Shown here piece by piece: positions 8,999 to 16,969 of a stretch of DNA of 64,000 nt. The position numbers and the translations under genes were made by a program. The stretch is from Pandoraea pnomenusa. Lineage in GTDB: Bacteria > Pseudomonadota > Gammaproteobacteria > Burkholderiales > Burkholderiaceae. The notes below the pieces were generated by a model. It saw nothing but the letters and a program-made list of their open reading frames with translations, was not told where the DNA came from and made no database searches. How positions within the stretch are numbered: position 1 is the stretch's first letter; each line of letters starts with the position of its first letter. The stretch covers positions 4,402,001 through 4,466,000 of the forward strand of contig NZ_CP009553.3 in assembly GCF_000767615.3 (NCBI RefSeq), read 5' to 3'.

Positions 8999-9850
8999 TC
9001 AGGCGGCTTCGACGACAGCCGTCCAGCGCAGCTCACGACGATGCTCTGTCGATTCGAAGGGCGTCGCGCGATGCATGGTGACGCTGTTGTCCCACAGAAG
9101 CAGGTCGTTCGCGTGCCAGGCGTAGCTCAGCAGGAAAGCCGGTTGGGTGGCATGCTCGAGCAATTCCTCGATCAGGGTGCGTCCCTGATCAAGCGGCCAG
9201 CCCGCGATATGCGATGCGCTTGACGACAGGTAGAGCGACCGTCGGCCGCTCACGGGGTGCTGGCGGACCAATGCGTGGCGTACGGCGGGCGCCTGACGAC
9301 GCTCCTCGTCGGTGAAATCCGTGAACCCGCATTTGGCGCGTTGTACGAGCACGCTGTGTTCGACTTCAAGCGATGCGAGCAGCGCCTTGCGATCGGACGG
9401 CAAGGCGTCCCATGCCGCTCGCATGTCGACATACTCCGTGGGTGGCGGCTCGGGCGGGAGCGCACGCGCGGACAGTAAGGTAATTCGAGCCGGACGCGCG
9501 AGAAACGTCAGGTCCGAGTGCCAGAGCAAATTCGAATCTCCGTAAGCGGGAGCGGTCGCGTCCTTGAGGTTGCCCTTGACGTCGATATTTCCAACGTCGT
9601 TAAGTCGCCGATCGGCGAGTCGCCGGCGAGACGCGTCGAGAATCGACTGATGGATGGGTCCAAATCGATCGGCAAGCGCGAGTTGGGCTTCGTCATCGAG
9701 CGGCATACCTCGCACGCCTACCACGGCATACCGTGCGAGTGCGTCGTTGAGCATGGCGATGGTCGCTTCGGTCCGTAGTTCTTCCGGGCGCAAGTCGTGA
9801 ATGACGGCGCCGAACTCGCGCCCGGGATGACCGAGAGGTTCGATCAGCAT
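8999..9850 (-). CDS. TauD/TfdA family Fe(II)/2-oxoglutarate dioxygenase
   Basis: Non-heme iron dioxygenase of about 283 residues. The facial triad is visible: WHSDLTF supplies His and Asp, and MHRATPFES near the C-terminus supplies the second His, followed by the Arg that binds 2-oxoglutarate (RRELRW). The ATG at 9850 (MLIEPLGHPG) has GGAG upstream and matches the usual TauD N-terminus. It is the first gene of the leftward set dioxygenase-MFS-porin-hydrolase. It probably performs the first hydroxylation of the substrate; the substrate is unknown. Confidence 0.88.
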   Translation of the reverse strand: MLIEPLGHPGREFGAVIHDLRPEELRTEATIAMLNDALARYAVVGVRGMPLDDEAQLALADRFGPIHQSILDASRRRLADRRLNDVGNIDVKGNLKDATAPAYGDSNLLWHSDLTFLARPARITLLSARALPPEPPPTEYVDMRAAWDALPSDRKALLASLEVEHSVLVQRAKCGFTDFTDEERRQAPAVRHALVRQHPVSGRRSLYLSSSASHIAGWPLDQGRTLIEELLEHATQPAFLLSYAWHANDLLLWDNSVTMHRATPFESTEHRRELRWTAVVEAA

Positions 9851-10164
9851 GGGTAGTCTCCGCATCTTGTTAGTGTGGTTTGCTCACACCGTTCGTAGTC
9901 GAATCCGGTGCGACAGAGCGGAGTTTAAGAACGCTGGGCCAGAGCGAACAAGTGGGAATTTTCGATCCGCTTTTATCGGTATTTCCTATGCTTTTCCGGC
10001 GCCTGCACGCAACGGGGGGCGTCGCGCAATGGATTTGACTCGGATTTTGCGCCCGAATTTGTCACGGTCGGAAGTGGTGGCGGCGCGCCTGGTTGTATTC
10101 GATCGGCATTGGAATAAATTTATGAGGCGGTGGAAACCTGCTCACGTCCTGATCGAGGAAAAGA
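9851..10164. other. intergenic stretch with no recognised gene
   Basis: About 310 bp between the dioxygenase start and the IS debris. It must contain the promoter of the leftward dioxygenase operon. An open frame crosses it on the plus strand, but it has no ribosome binding site, no recognisable protein, and runs into the transposase remnant in the wrong frame. I see no tRNA, repeat or hairpin worth naming. Confidence 0.4.
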
Positions 10165-10314
10165 CTGACGTTCGGCGCGGCGATCAAGGCTTTGATCGAG
10201 AAGTCACCGCCGTTCGGCTATCGGGCGGTCGCGTATCCGCTGGGATTCAACGAGATCACCGTGCGGCGAGTGTTCCGGTTGATGGGCTGGTAGATTCGTA
10301 AGCGGCCGATCGGC
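10165..10314 (+). pseudogene. IS3-family transposase fragment (left piece of an interrupted remnant)
   Basis: The frame starting at LTFGAAIKALIEK and running through PFGYRAVAYPLGFN and VRRVFRLMGW matches the N-terminal helix-turn-helix region of IS2/IS1404-like OrfB transposases. It contains an in-frame TAG after GW. It is cut at 10314 by the IS at 10315-11527. The matching C-terminal piece is at 11528-11632, and the catalytic middle is missing. Confidence 0.7.
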
Positions 10315-10386
10315 TGACCTGTCCTGAAAATTTCGTACCAATCAAATCTAGGGATAATGGCTCCTCAGCTCAGATGAGGAGTTGGC

Positions 10387-10650
10387 ATGAAAAAGAACCG
10401 GTACAGCGACGAACAGATTGTGCGGATACTGCGTGAAGCGGATCGGGACACGGTGCCTGAGGTGGCCAAGCGCCACGGCGTGAGCGAAGCGTCGATCTAC
10501 GCTTGGCGCAAGCGCTTCGGTGAAATGGTCAGCGACGACGTCAAGCGCCTCAAAGCACTAGAGGCGGAGAACGCCCGACTGAAGAAACTGGTCGCCGACC
10601 AGGCACTCGATATCCAAGTCCTGAAGGAGATCGGCGCAAAAAAGTGGTGA
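10387..10650 (+). CDS. IS3-family transposase OrfA
   Basis: 87-residue OrfA. It has an N-terminal helix-turn-helix (SDEQIVRILREAD, KRHGVSEASIYAWRKRFG) that binds the IS ends, and a C-terminal leucine-zipper-like coil (LKALEAENARLKKLVADQAL). The AAAAAAG stretch at 10638-10644 is the classic IS3 slippery site. A -1 shift there would fuse OrfA to OrfB and make the active OrfAB transposase. Intact. Confidence 0.92.
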   Translation: MKKNRYSDEQIVRILREADRDTVPEVAKRHGVSEASIYAWRKRFGEMVSDDVKRLKALEAENARLKKLVADQALDIQVLKEIGAKKW

Positions 10651-11495
10651 GCGTGCAGGCTCGCTGTGAGCAAGCCCGGTTTGCGATGGCAAGGGGCTTG
10701 AGCCAACGGCGAGCGTGCACGCTGATGCAGGTCAGCCGTTCGAGCTTGGGTTACGAGCTCAAGATGCCGAGCAAGAACGCGCCAGTGATCGATGCGATGC
10801 GAGCGTTGTCGGGGCAATTCCCGCGTTTCGGCTCGCGTCGCATTCGAGTATTGCTAGGGCGCGAAGGCATCGTGGTCGGTCGTGACCGATGTGCTTCGCT
10901 CTGGGCGCAGGCGGGTTTGCAAGTGCCAAAGAAGCGTCGCAGACGCCGCGTAGCAGGCAGTCGTTCAAGGCCCCACGCACCGGCAGCTCGCAACTCGGTG
11001 TGGTGCTATGACTTCGTATTCGACGCCTGTGCGAACGGTCAGCAAGTCAAATGCCTGACGGTGGTCGACGAATATACGCGGGAATGCTTGGCGATCGATG
11101 TGGCGGGATCGATTCGCTCTCGTCGAGTCATTGAAGTGTTAAGTCGGTTGATCAGCGTGCATGGCGCGCCCCGTTATCTGCGCTCAGACAATGGGCCGGA
11201 ATTTGTCAGCACGGCGCTGTTGAAATGGGCGGTACAGGAGCAGATCGAGACAGCGTTGATTGATCCGGGCAAGCCTTGGCAGAACGGAACCAACGAGAGC
11301 TTCAACGGGAAATTCCGCGATGAATGTTTAGCGATGGAGTGGTTTCGCAATCGGATTGAAGCGAAGATCGTGATCGAGGACTGGCGCACGCACTACAACG
11401 AGGTGCGCCCGCATTCGAGTTTGCAGTACCTAACCCCCGCCGAATTCCGTCGGGTCAGCGAATGTGGTTCAAACACCGGGGCCGTGATTCTCTAG
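10644..11495 (+). CDS. IS3-family transposase OrfB (DDE integrase core)
   Basis: 283-residue OrfB with the rve/DDE fold. The catalytic Asp lies in WCYDFVFD, the second Asp in YLRSDNGPEF, and the Glu in the GTNESFNGKFRDECL region. The frame is -1 to OrfA, as expected for production by frameshifting at the A6G site. It appears intact, so the element may still be mobile. Confidence 0.93.
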   Translation: MVSVQARCEQARFAMARGLSQRRACTLMQVSRSSLGYELKMPSKNAPVIDAMRALSGQFPRFGSRRIRVLLGREGIVVGRDRCASLWAQAGLQVPKKRRRRRVAGSRSRPHAPAARNSVWCYDFVFDACANGQQVKCLTVVDEYTRECLAIDVAGSIRSRRVIEVLSRLISVHGAPRYLRSDNGPEFVSTALLKWAVQEQIETALIDPGKPWQNGTNESFNGKFRDECLAMEWFRNRIEAKIVIEDWRTHYNEVRPHSSLQYLTPAEFRRVSECGSNTGAVIL

Positions 11496-11527
11496 ACGCC
11501 AATGGTACGAAAATATCCGTCAGGTCA

Positions 11528-11632
11528 TCTGGCTATCGCGTTTGAACACTACAATGAGCGCCATCCGCACAAAGCCCTGAAATACCGCTCGCCTCGCGAG
11601 TTCAGGCGTAATGCGGTGTCATCAACCTAACG
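11528..11632 (+). pseudogene. IS3-family transposase fragment (right piece of the interrupted remnant)
   Basis: The frame [20 protein letters not shown], then [13 protein letters not shown] and a stop, is the C-terminus of an IS2/IS1404-like OrfB. The following GTGTCCGCGTGTCCTGAG to about 11662 resembles the terminal repeat of such elements. It pairs with the left fragment before 10314, but the region carrying DDE residues is gone, so the older element is dead. Confidence 0.7.
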
Positions 11633-11795
11633 GTGTCCGCGTGTCCTGAGTTACAGGGGCAACTCCAGACCTACAGGCATGTGCCGCAATAGGCGATAAT
11701 CTCGGGTAATCGCGCCACGCATGCGCCGGCCGGTTGCTTCTTCGCAAGTCACATTTATAACCGCAACGATCGCACCTATTTTGGCTCCGTTAGCA

Positions 11796-12755
11796 ATGAA
11801 TATAACAACAGATTGGAATTGGTTTTTCAGTTCAATCGCACAGTCATCCGCGGCTATAGTAGGCATTTTCGGCGCGTTCATCATCACAAAAATATTGAAC
11901 AATCAGTCCGCCTTTTCGGCAACGAAAAGTCAGATCCAGGAGCTGATACTGGAAGGCCAGAAAATTGCCGACGACGCGGGCGGTCGATATTTCAAGTGGT
12001 ACAACGAGCGCACACTGGAATCGGCGAAATTCCGAGCAGAAAATTTCCTTGATGAGCATCCAGAAGCCGACGACGAAACTTTGCTCCGGGAGGCCCGATT
12101 CTCACCTTTCTTGCCGCAAAGCTCCGCGAATGAAGTGATTCTCACGATACGTTCAAATCGAGCTGAAGAAGCAAGGCGCGAGAAGGAAGAACTCGATTGG
12201 TTGAGCAATGCAAGAAATCTCTCTGGTTTCGGCGCGGCCGCACTCGCCAATGGAGTTGTCCGCGGTCGAAAGTTACCGAGTATTTCCAGTTTCAACCATG
12301 AGCAAGTGACAGAAGAGCGGGAATCGATCGATGCGGTTCTTCGTCAAGCACGCCATCATTTGCGAACAGTGTCACGATTCCTGTCACGGGTTGAGAGCAA
12401 TCCTGAATCTTCGGGCGTGATCTCATGCTCTCTAGTGATGATCGCGGTGCTGTTTTTGGTTGGGGTGATCTATCCGCTTAGCTTCTTACCGATGTCAGTT
12501 CCCGGCCAGCCTGTTCTTACGCTCGATGGTTTCTGGCATGCTGTCTTTTCGCTACGCGGTATCTTGTTGATCGTCGTTTCGCTTCTGTTTCTCGCGGTAC
12601 TCGGAATGTTTTTCGTCATGAACTACGGCATGAAGTATTCTGAGGAAGAGATTCAGGGGTTGCGGGATCTATGTTCATTGGGGCGATATTCTTCGTATTT
12701 TTCTATATACGAAGTAAACGAACGGCAACTGTCGAAGAAAGTGACTGGCGCTTGA
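11796..12755 (+). CDS. hypothetical membrane protein, three predicted transmembrane segments
   Basis: 319 residues from the ATG at 11796 (MNITTDWNWFFSS). An earlier ATG at 11721 is possible, and neither has a clear ribosome binding site. It has one N-terminal membrane segment (SIAQSSAAIVGIFGAFIITKI), a long charged region (residues about 35-205, rich in Glu/Arg and probably helical), and two membrane segments (about 208-233 and 250-278). The N-terminal block recurs in uncharacterised bacterial membrane proteins, but I cannot name a function. It is lower in GC than its neighbours and lies between an IS and a prophage scar, so it is likely accessory DNA. Confidence 0.7.
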   Translation: MNITTDWNWFFSSIAQSSAAIVGIFGAFIITKILNNQSAFSATKSQIQELILEGQKIADDAGGRYFKWYNERTLESAKFRAENFLDEHPEADDETLLREARFSPFLPQSSANEVILTIRSNRAEEARREKEELDWLSNARNLSGFGAAALANGVVRGRKLPSISSFNHEQVTEERESIDAVLRQARHHLRTVSRFLSRVESNPESSGVISCSLVMIAVLFLVGVIYPLSFLPMSVPGQPVLTLDGFWHAVFSLRGILLIVVSLLFLAVLGMFFVMNYGMKYSEEEIQGLRDLCSLGRYSSYFSIYEVNERQLSKKVTGA

Positions 12756-12940
12756 GGCGGACCGGTTGGACGCGACCAGCGTCGGTTGCCGGGCGCGAAG
12801 CAGTCTTCGCAGTGGAGCGTGTCTGAAGACCGTTGAGGGTCGAAAACTTCCCCTCGCGCGTGACCGTTTTCGGCCAATTCCGGTCGTTCGACATTGGAGC
12901 GTAGATCGTCGACAATCTCGCATGCTGTCTAACCTTGAGT

Positions 12941-13677
12941 ATGACTGCAATGGACGACAAGACGACTGAATCGAAGAAATCAGCAAGCGAACAGATGATG
13001 GACGCGACAGCACACTTCATCGGGAAACTTGAAGAAGTTCCTGGTTGGCGGGAGTTTCGAGATTGGCAGCCGCAATGGACCTCGACGGAATTTATCAGAG
13101 GCAGCTCGACGAAGTGCAGCCGGTCGCACTGCCCCACGAGATCGATTTGCAGCATGCCGTCGTAAGTCGTTATCTTGAGCTGTGTGACCTCGTGCTTTCC
13201 GTAAAATCCTGCGAGTATTACTTCCGCCGCTTTCCGTTCAATGGTTTGCCAGTGACGCGACATGAACACTTAAGCAACGTCTGCGAGTTGTACTTCAGCC
13301 GCTTCTACCAGTTTAAGGAGCGCCTCAAATACTTGGTCGATGCCGTCGATGTTTTGGTGCCCAAGCACGGCATGCAATTCGGTCCGTTCATCAAACAATT
13401 TGCGAGAGAATTCGATCAGGAAATTCACGAGCGGAACCAAATTCACCATTTCAAAAGGTTCGCGGATCTCGATATTGAGCGGGTCTATCTGACTGGGATA
13501 CATGACATCGTGTTCCCGAATAAAGGTTGGAAAGCAGAGCAACGCCTGTACTACAGAAAGGTCGCGAGAGAATGGGCTCAGCGTGTTCGCAAACGTGGAG
13601 CACGACTGGATGCTTTCGTAGATGCAGTCGCCGAGGCGCTTCTACGAGGCTGCCCGTTCCTCGCCCTCCCCGGGTAG
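12941..13677 (+). pseudogene. hypothetical protein, apparently frameshifted
   Basis: Two overlapping frames look like one protein of about 245 residues. The first (from ATG 12941) reads MTAMDDKTTESKKSAS through VPGWREFRDWQPQW. The second reads RQLDEVQPVALPHEIDLQHA and on to a TAG at 13677. Adding one base near 13098 (making ATCCAG) joins them as EFIQRQLD. There are no membrane segments; the C-terminal half is basic (REWAQRVRKRG). I do not recognise a family. It lies in the same accessory stretch as the membrane protein at 11796. Confidence 0.6.
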
Positions 13678-13767
13678 GGGATGTCCGCTTGGCTCGTGAG
13701 GCAGATGGCAGCGTTGGGTCGAGAATGGACCACCAGCTCTCCTTCTGGACAACGCCAGTGTCACCTG

Positions 13768-14510
13768 TCACCCACCCTTGTTGTCGTCAGCGAGGGCGTA
13801 CGGACCGAAACGCATCACCTCCTCGCCAATCCAGTCGTTGACCGCCTTCATGCGCTCCTGCAGCGGCTGCACTTCGTTGATCCCGAACACTCGCGCGGCC
13901 TTCGTCACGTCACCGAAGCCGCCCGTGTTGTTCGGGAGCACGCTCATCAGTTGCGGTGGCACGCGGTGCGCCGCCAACAGGTCATCACGCGTTACGTTCT
14001 TGATGTTGAAGAACTCATCTTTTGCGGCCACTTCCGACACTGGCAGAATCTGGATGCCATCCTTCTTGCCGTTCGGCGCGTACATGAACAGGTCCCGGAA
14101 GTTGCCCGGCCCTTTGGCGCTGCGCAGCGCCTCGCGCATCGCATCGACGTCGCCTTGGTCCTGTGCCGCGTCCGTCATGTACAGGATGAAGCCAGCGTGG
14201 CTACCGTTCTTGTAATACCGCCGGCGGAACAGTGTCGCCGATTCGTTGAGCCACGCCGAGTTGAGCGCAGCCAGGTATTCGGGTAGGCCGTACACCTCCT
14301 GATGGAGGTCCGGCTCCATCAGGTGAAACACGTCGCCGGCGTCGAACTGCGTCTCCTTCCCGACTTCGGGCACCCACCAATATCGATCCAGATCAAGGCC
14401 ACGCCGCACGTACTTGGTCAGTGCGGCTTTGAGTGCCACGGCGCCGCCGAAGCGATTCTTGCGCCGCTCGAAATATGCGTTACCGAAGATCAGAATCTGG
14501 AACGATGATC
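13768..14510 (-). pseudogene. phage portal protein fragment (P2 gpQ-like, PBSX family), N-terminus lost
   Basis: Reads FGNAYFERRKNRFGG, KYVRRGLDLDRYWWVPEVG, VYGLPEYLAALNSAWLNESA, FRRRYYKNGSHAGFILY and ends in KNVTRDDLLAAHRVPPQL and NDWIGEEVMRFG, all conserved in P2-type portal proteins. About 245 of the usual 340 residues remain. The 5' part is missing and the open frame continues backwards into integrase sequence on the other strand, so a deletion joined the two phage genes. It belongs to an older prophage than the intact one. Confidence 0.85.
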
Positions 14511-14524
14511 TGCGGGCCGCCATC

Positions 14525-14838
14525 GCGGCAGCGCTGGCGTCACGCCCCGTTGCCACGTCGCGCTGGCTCTTCTGCACGCGCGCGGGCGATTGCTACGTCA
14601 AGGAGCACGGCCGTGCTGGAGGACGGGAGTCACTTTGGGCGGACTTCATGGCCCGAGTCATGGCAGAAACCAAGGTGACCTTCCGTTCAACGAACACGAT
14701 ATGTGCGCAAAAGCGGCCAGCGATGCGGAATCGCTTGAACAGGCGCGCGCGCTGCTTTCTCATGCTGATAGCAGGACGACGGAACGCATCTACAGACGGA
14801 AGGCCGAGCGGGTGAATCCGCTCAAGAAACCGGGTTGA
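14525..14838 (+). pseudogene. tyrosine integrase C-terminal fragment of an older prophage
   Basis: The fragment (TSRWLFCTRAGDCYVKEHGR, AGGRESLWADFMARVMAETKV, then in another frame FNEHDMCAKAASDAESLEQ, ARALLSHADSRTTERIYRRKAE) closely parallels the C-terminus of the intact integrase at 50933-52003. It also ends just before a copy of the att core. A single added T near 14693 would restore one frame (FRFNEHDM). The Arg of HxxR is replaced by Cys (EHDMCAK). It is the relic of a related phage that used the same tRNA site. Confidence 0.85.
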
Positions 14839-14905
14839 ATGACACAACCCCGGTTCTATGACACAAGTGGGTATCCGACACTGCCCGGAAACCCGCATGG
14901 AATAA

Positions 14906-14952
14906 GGTGGCGGAGAGAGGGGGATTCGAACCCCCGATAGGCTATTAACCTA
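14906..14952. repeat. attL core: 47-bp copy of the tRNA-Ser 3' end
   Basis: Identical over 47 bp to 52067-52113. It starts GGTGGCGGAGAGAGGGGG and ends GGCTATTAACCTA, covering the T-arm, acceptor and variable arm of tRNA-Ser. The sequences differ immediately outside. This marks the left boundary of the intact prophage. Confidence 0.93.
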
Positions 14953-15069
14953 GGACCGCATTCGCAGTAGGGATATGATTTTACGAGCAAAACTACGGAC
15001 AACGAATCCTATTCGGTCTACATAGGGCGCCCGATATGGGCCAATATCGACCGACACTTGGTTCTGCGA

Positions 15070-15525
15070 TTAGGGAATATGACTTGGCGTGTCATTGCCA
15101 AGCGGACCTAGGATTGAGAACTTCCGCACGTATTCTTGCCCAGAGATGGTTGCCGTAAGTTGGTAGTCACCGAAAACAACTTGCAGCGGGCGGAAAGGAA
15201 ACACCATTGAAAGAGAAGTAACGCCATTGACGGCGCTGATCTGACGCACTCGCTCCCCCTCCGCAATCAATTGCTTGCCATTAGGGTCCCGAAAGTCAAC
15301 CGTTACCGAGAATTGCCCCGAAACGTTAGAGACGAGCAACGCAGCGGCCAATGAGGGTAACGTCAGTTGCTGCCCTTCCGTTGGAAACTGAGTGGTACGA
15401 ATCGCGTTTCCAGGCATTAGCCCTACCACCATGAGCTTACCGGGCTCAGCCTCCGGGCGAATGTCATCGGCAACAAAAAACGCAACATCGGCTTCCGATG
15501 GCGGGCGGGTATTGGTATCGACCAT
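15070..15525 (-). CDS. hypothetical protein (resembles DUF6941 family)
   Basis: 151 residues, soluble, no signal peptide. The pattern (ADVAFFVADDIRPEAEPGKL, MVVGLMPGNAI, then alternating strands ending GQEYVRKFSILG) resembles small beta-sandwich proteins of DUF6941; this is a weak, memory-based match. It is the last of three co-oriented genes (16310 to 15070) next to attL, outside the structural operon and a typical place for lysogenic-conversion genes. Role unknown. Confidence 0.7.
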   Translation of the reverse strand: MVDTNTRPPSEADVAFFVADDIRPEAEPGKLMVVGLMPGNAIRTTQFPTEGQQLTLPSLAAALLVSNVSGQFSVTVDFRDPNGKQLIAEGERVRQISAVNGVTSLSMVFPFRPLQVVFGDYQLTATISGQEYVRKFSILGPLGNDTPSHIP

Positions 15526-15537
15526 TAAACCCTCGTC

Positions 15538-15909
15538 TTATTTTCCGTAGAACAGCATTGCCATGGGCACGGACTTTGTGCGTGTTTCTGTCGACAGTTG
15601 CGCCGCAAACAATTCGAAATCTGATGGCGCTCCAAGCCAAGAGGCTTCTGCAGACGCGTCAAAGTCGCTCGGCCCTTGGCTCGCAACTTCAAATTCCACC
15701 AATTTCGCAGTGGTACGCGCGAACACCATCGCGCTCGTCACCAACAATTGCGACGTCGGAGAAATGAACCTTGGCGCCGTACGTTTCGGCGCCCGCCTCG
15801 AGCGCCAAAACGCTCGAAGTTCCCCTCGGTTGAGGTATGCCATAACGCTCACGCATGCAACGCATGAGAGCACAAAGAAAACGAAGATCATTCCAAAATA
15901 GAATGTCAT
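15538..15909 (-). CDS. hypothetical single-pass membrane protein
   Basis: 123 residues from the ATG at 15909 (MTFYFGMIFVFFVLSCVACV), which begins directly with a transmembrane segment. A cytoplasmic basic stretch (RAFWRSRRAPKRTAPR) and a soluble tail follow. The start overlaps the upstream stop by 4 bp (ATGA), so translation is coupled. Part of a three-gene set by attL, possibly expressed in the lysogen. No family recognised. Confidence 0.68.
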   Translation of the reverse strand: MTFYFGMIFVFFVLSCVACVSVMAYLNRGELRAFWRSRRAPKRTAPRFISPTSQLLVTSAMVFARTTAKLVEFEVASQGPSDFDASAEASWLGAPSDFELFAAQLSTETRTKSVPMAMLFYGK

Positions 15910-16310
15910 TGTGGGTTGTACGTGAAGATCATGACGTTCGTGGCACAGACGGTGATCGCAGATACCCATCCAAGCCCGTAGACTAATCCACGCAGTACTA
16001 TCTCGAAAGGCTTCTCAACCTCCCGACGCGCATGCGGTTCAAAGAAAAAAATCTGCGCCAACCATCCTAAGAATGCGAGCACAAAAGTCACCCCGAAGCA
16101 CAGGCTAGCATTGTCGCGAAATGGGGCGTTATGGATGAATTTTGAGAACGAGGCGGCGTCGATCATCGCAGTGAAATTCAAAACGATCAAGACCAGCAGC
16201 CAGTCTGCGCCGCTTGTAGCCAACGCATCACCTTTTCTGACGGCCAAATTCAGAAGCCACCCAAAAAAGGGTGGCAGGAACGCTGTCGCGATCAACTGAA
16301 AAAAAAGCAC
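15906..16310 (-). CDS. hypothetical multi-pass membrane protein
   Basis: 134 residues with about four hydrophobic segments (residues roughly 2-23, 37-55, 70-90, 105-128). First gene of the set of two membrane proteins plus a DUF6941-like protein. Such small operons at the prophage edge often affect the host surface or block other phages, but nothing in this sequence proves that. The start is an AUG with a weak upstream purine stretch. Confidence 0.7.
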   Translation of the reverse strand: MLFFQLIATAFLPPFFGWLLNLAVRKGDALATSGADWLLVLIVLNFTAMIDAASFSKFIHNAPFRDNASLCFGVTFVLAFLGWLAQIFFFEPHARREVEKPFEIVLRGLVYGLGWVSAITVCATNVMIFTYNPQ

Positions 16311-16534
16311 GTCGCCTCTCCCCGATTCGGCAATCTAACTCTTTGGCGAGATAGTAACATGCCACCTAGATGTGAGAGTGCGTACGGTAAGGCGCAACAG
16401 TTTCGATTCCTGTCGGGGGGACCAGCCAGATAAGGCTTTCGGCGTTCGCCGTGACACGTTTGTGTCAAATACCCTCCATGCCAGCGGTGCCATCGGAACC
16501 GATGAGCCCTGTTCCGACTTGACGCGCGCGGGTG

Positions 16535-16568
16535 GGCGGAATACTGTACAAAACAACAGCATTCCGCC
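16535..16568. promoter_or_regulatory. LexA-type SOS operator inside a 34-bp palindrome
   Basis: CTGT-N8-ACAG (16544-16559, spacer ACAAAACA) matches the LexA box, with the flanking TA as in the consensus. It is framed symmetrically by GGCGGAAT (16535-16542) and ATTCCGCC (16561-16568). It ends 11 bp before the ATG of the gene at 16580, so LexA bound here would block that gene. Confidence 0.7.
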
Positions 16569-16579
16569 GTAACCTCATT

Positions 16580-16969
16580 ATGTCTCTCCAACCTCGTCCA
16601 TCCGACCTATCCATCGATCGACTGCGCAGCTTGTGGCTGGCCAATAGAGATCCGGATATTCGCCGCGCCCTCGAAGAGGTGGCGTTTAGACGTGCGGCCG
16701 CAGAACGGCAAGACCTAGCCCTCCGCGAGATCACGACATTATTCGAGATCATCCGGCAGGCTTGGAAGGAAAACGTCGGCGGGCAGCTCGTCGCAATGGA
16801 AATGCTTAGAGCCGCTCTCAACGATCAGCGCGACCTGCGGGGGAATTTCCGGGGGATCGCCTCAGAGATCAAAAAAGATAACGATAGTTATTATTTACTC
16901 ATATTTGCTAACTATAGTTATCTCAAAACAGTCCCGGTGCGTCCACCGATCGGTCCCAGCTGTAGATGA
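16580..16969 (+). CDS. small protein of unknown function, probable SOS-controlled gene
   Basis: 129 residues from the ATG at 16580. Mostly charged helix (DLSIDRLRSLWLANRDPDIRRALEEVAF, heptad-like), no membrane segment, no recognised family. It lies just downstream of a LexA-like operator. In coliphage 186 the LexA-controlled tum gene encodes an antirepressor, so an induction role is possible but unproven. The last 30 codons run through an AT-rich hairpin that serves as terminator for the opposing methylase gene, and overlap its end by 47 bp. Confidence 0.65.
   Translation: MSLQPRPSDLSIDRLRSLWLANRDPDIRRALEEVAFRRAAAERQDLALREITTLFEIIRQAWKENVGGQLVAMEMLRAALNDQRDLRGNFRGIASEIKKDNDSYYLLIFANYSYLKTVPVRPPIGPSCR
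16870..16923 (-). terminator. intrinsic terminator of the DNA methylase gene
   Basis: Arms of 14 bp with one mismatch (16876-16889 and 16910-16923) enclose a 20-nt loop and are followed on the minus strand by T6. It starts at the methylase stop codon, so it ends leftward transcription before attL. It lies within the 3' end of the plus-strand gene. Confidence 0.65.

Larger units (their letters stand above)
10315..11527 (+). mobile_element. IS3-family insertion sequence (IS407-type)
   Basis: 1213-bp element. The left end TGACCTGTCCTGAAAATTTCG (10315 on) is an imperfect inverted repeat of the right end (GGTACGAAAATATCCGTCAGGTCA read to 11527). It encodes OrfA and OrfB in overlapping frames. The 4 bp on each side differ (CGGC and TCTG), so no target duplication remains. 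This fits insertion into an older transposase followed by deletion. Confidence 0.85.

Noticed and set aside
9849..10301. 150-residue open frame upstream of the IS
   Set aside because: No ribosome binding site, no recognisable protein, and it enters the transposase fragment in the wrong frame.
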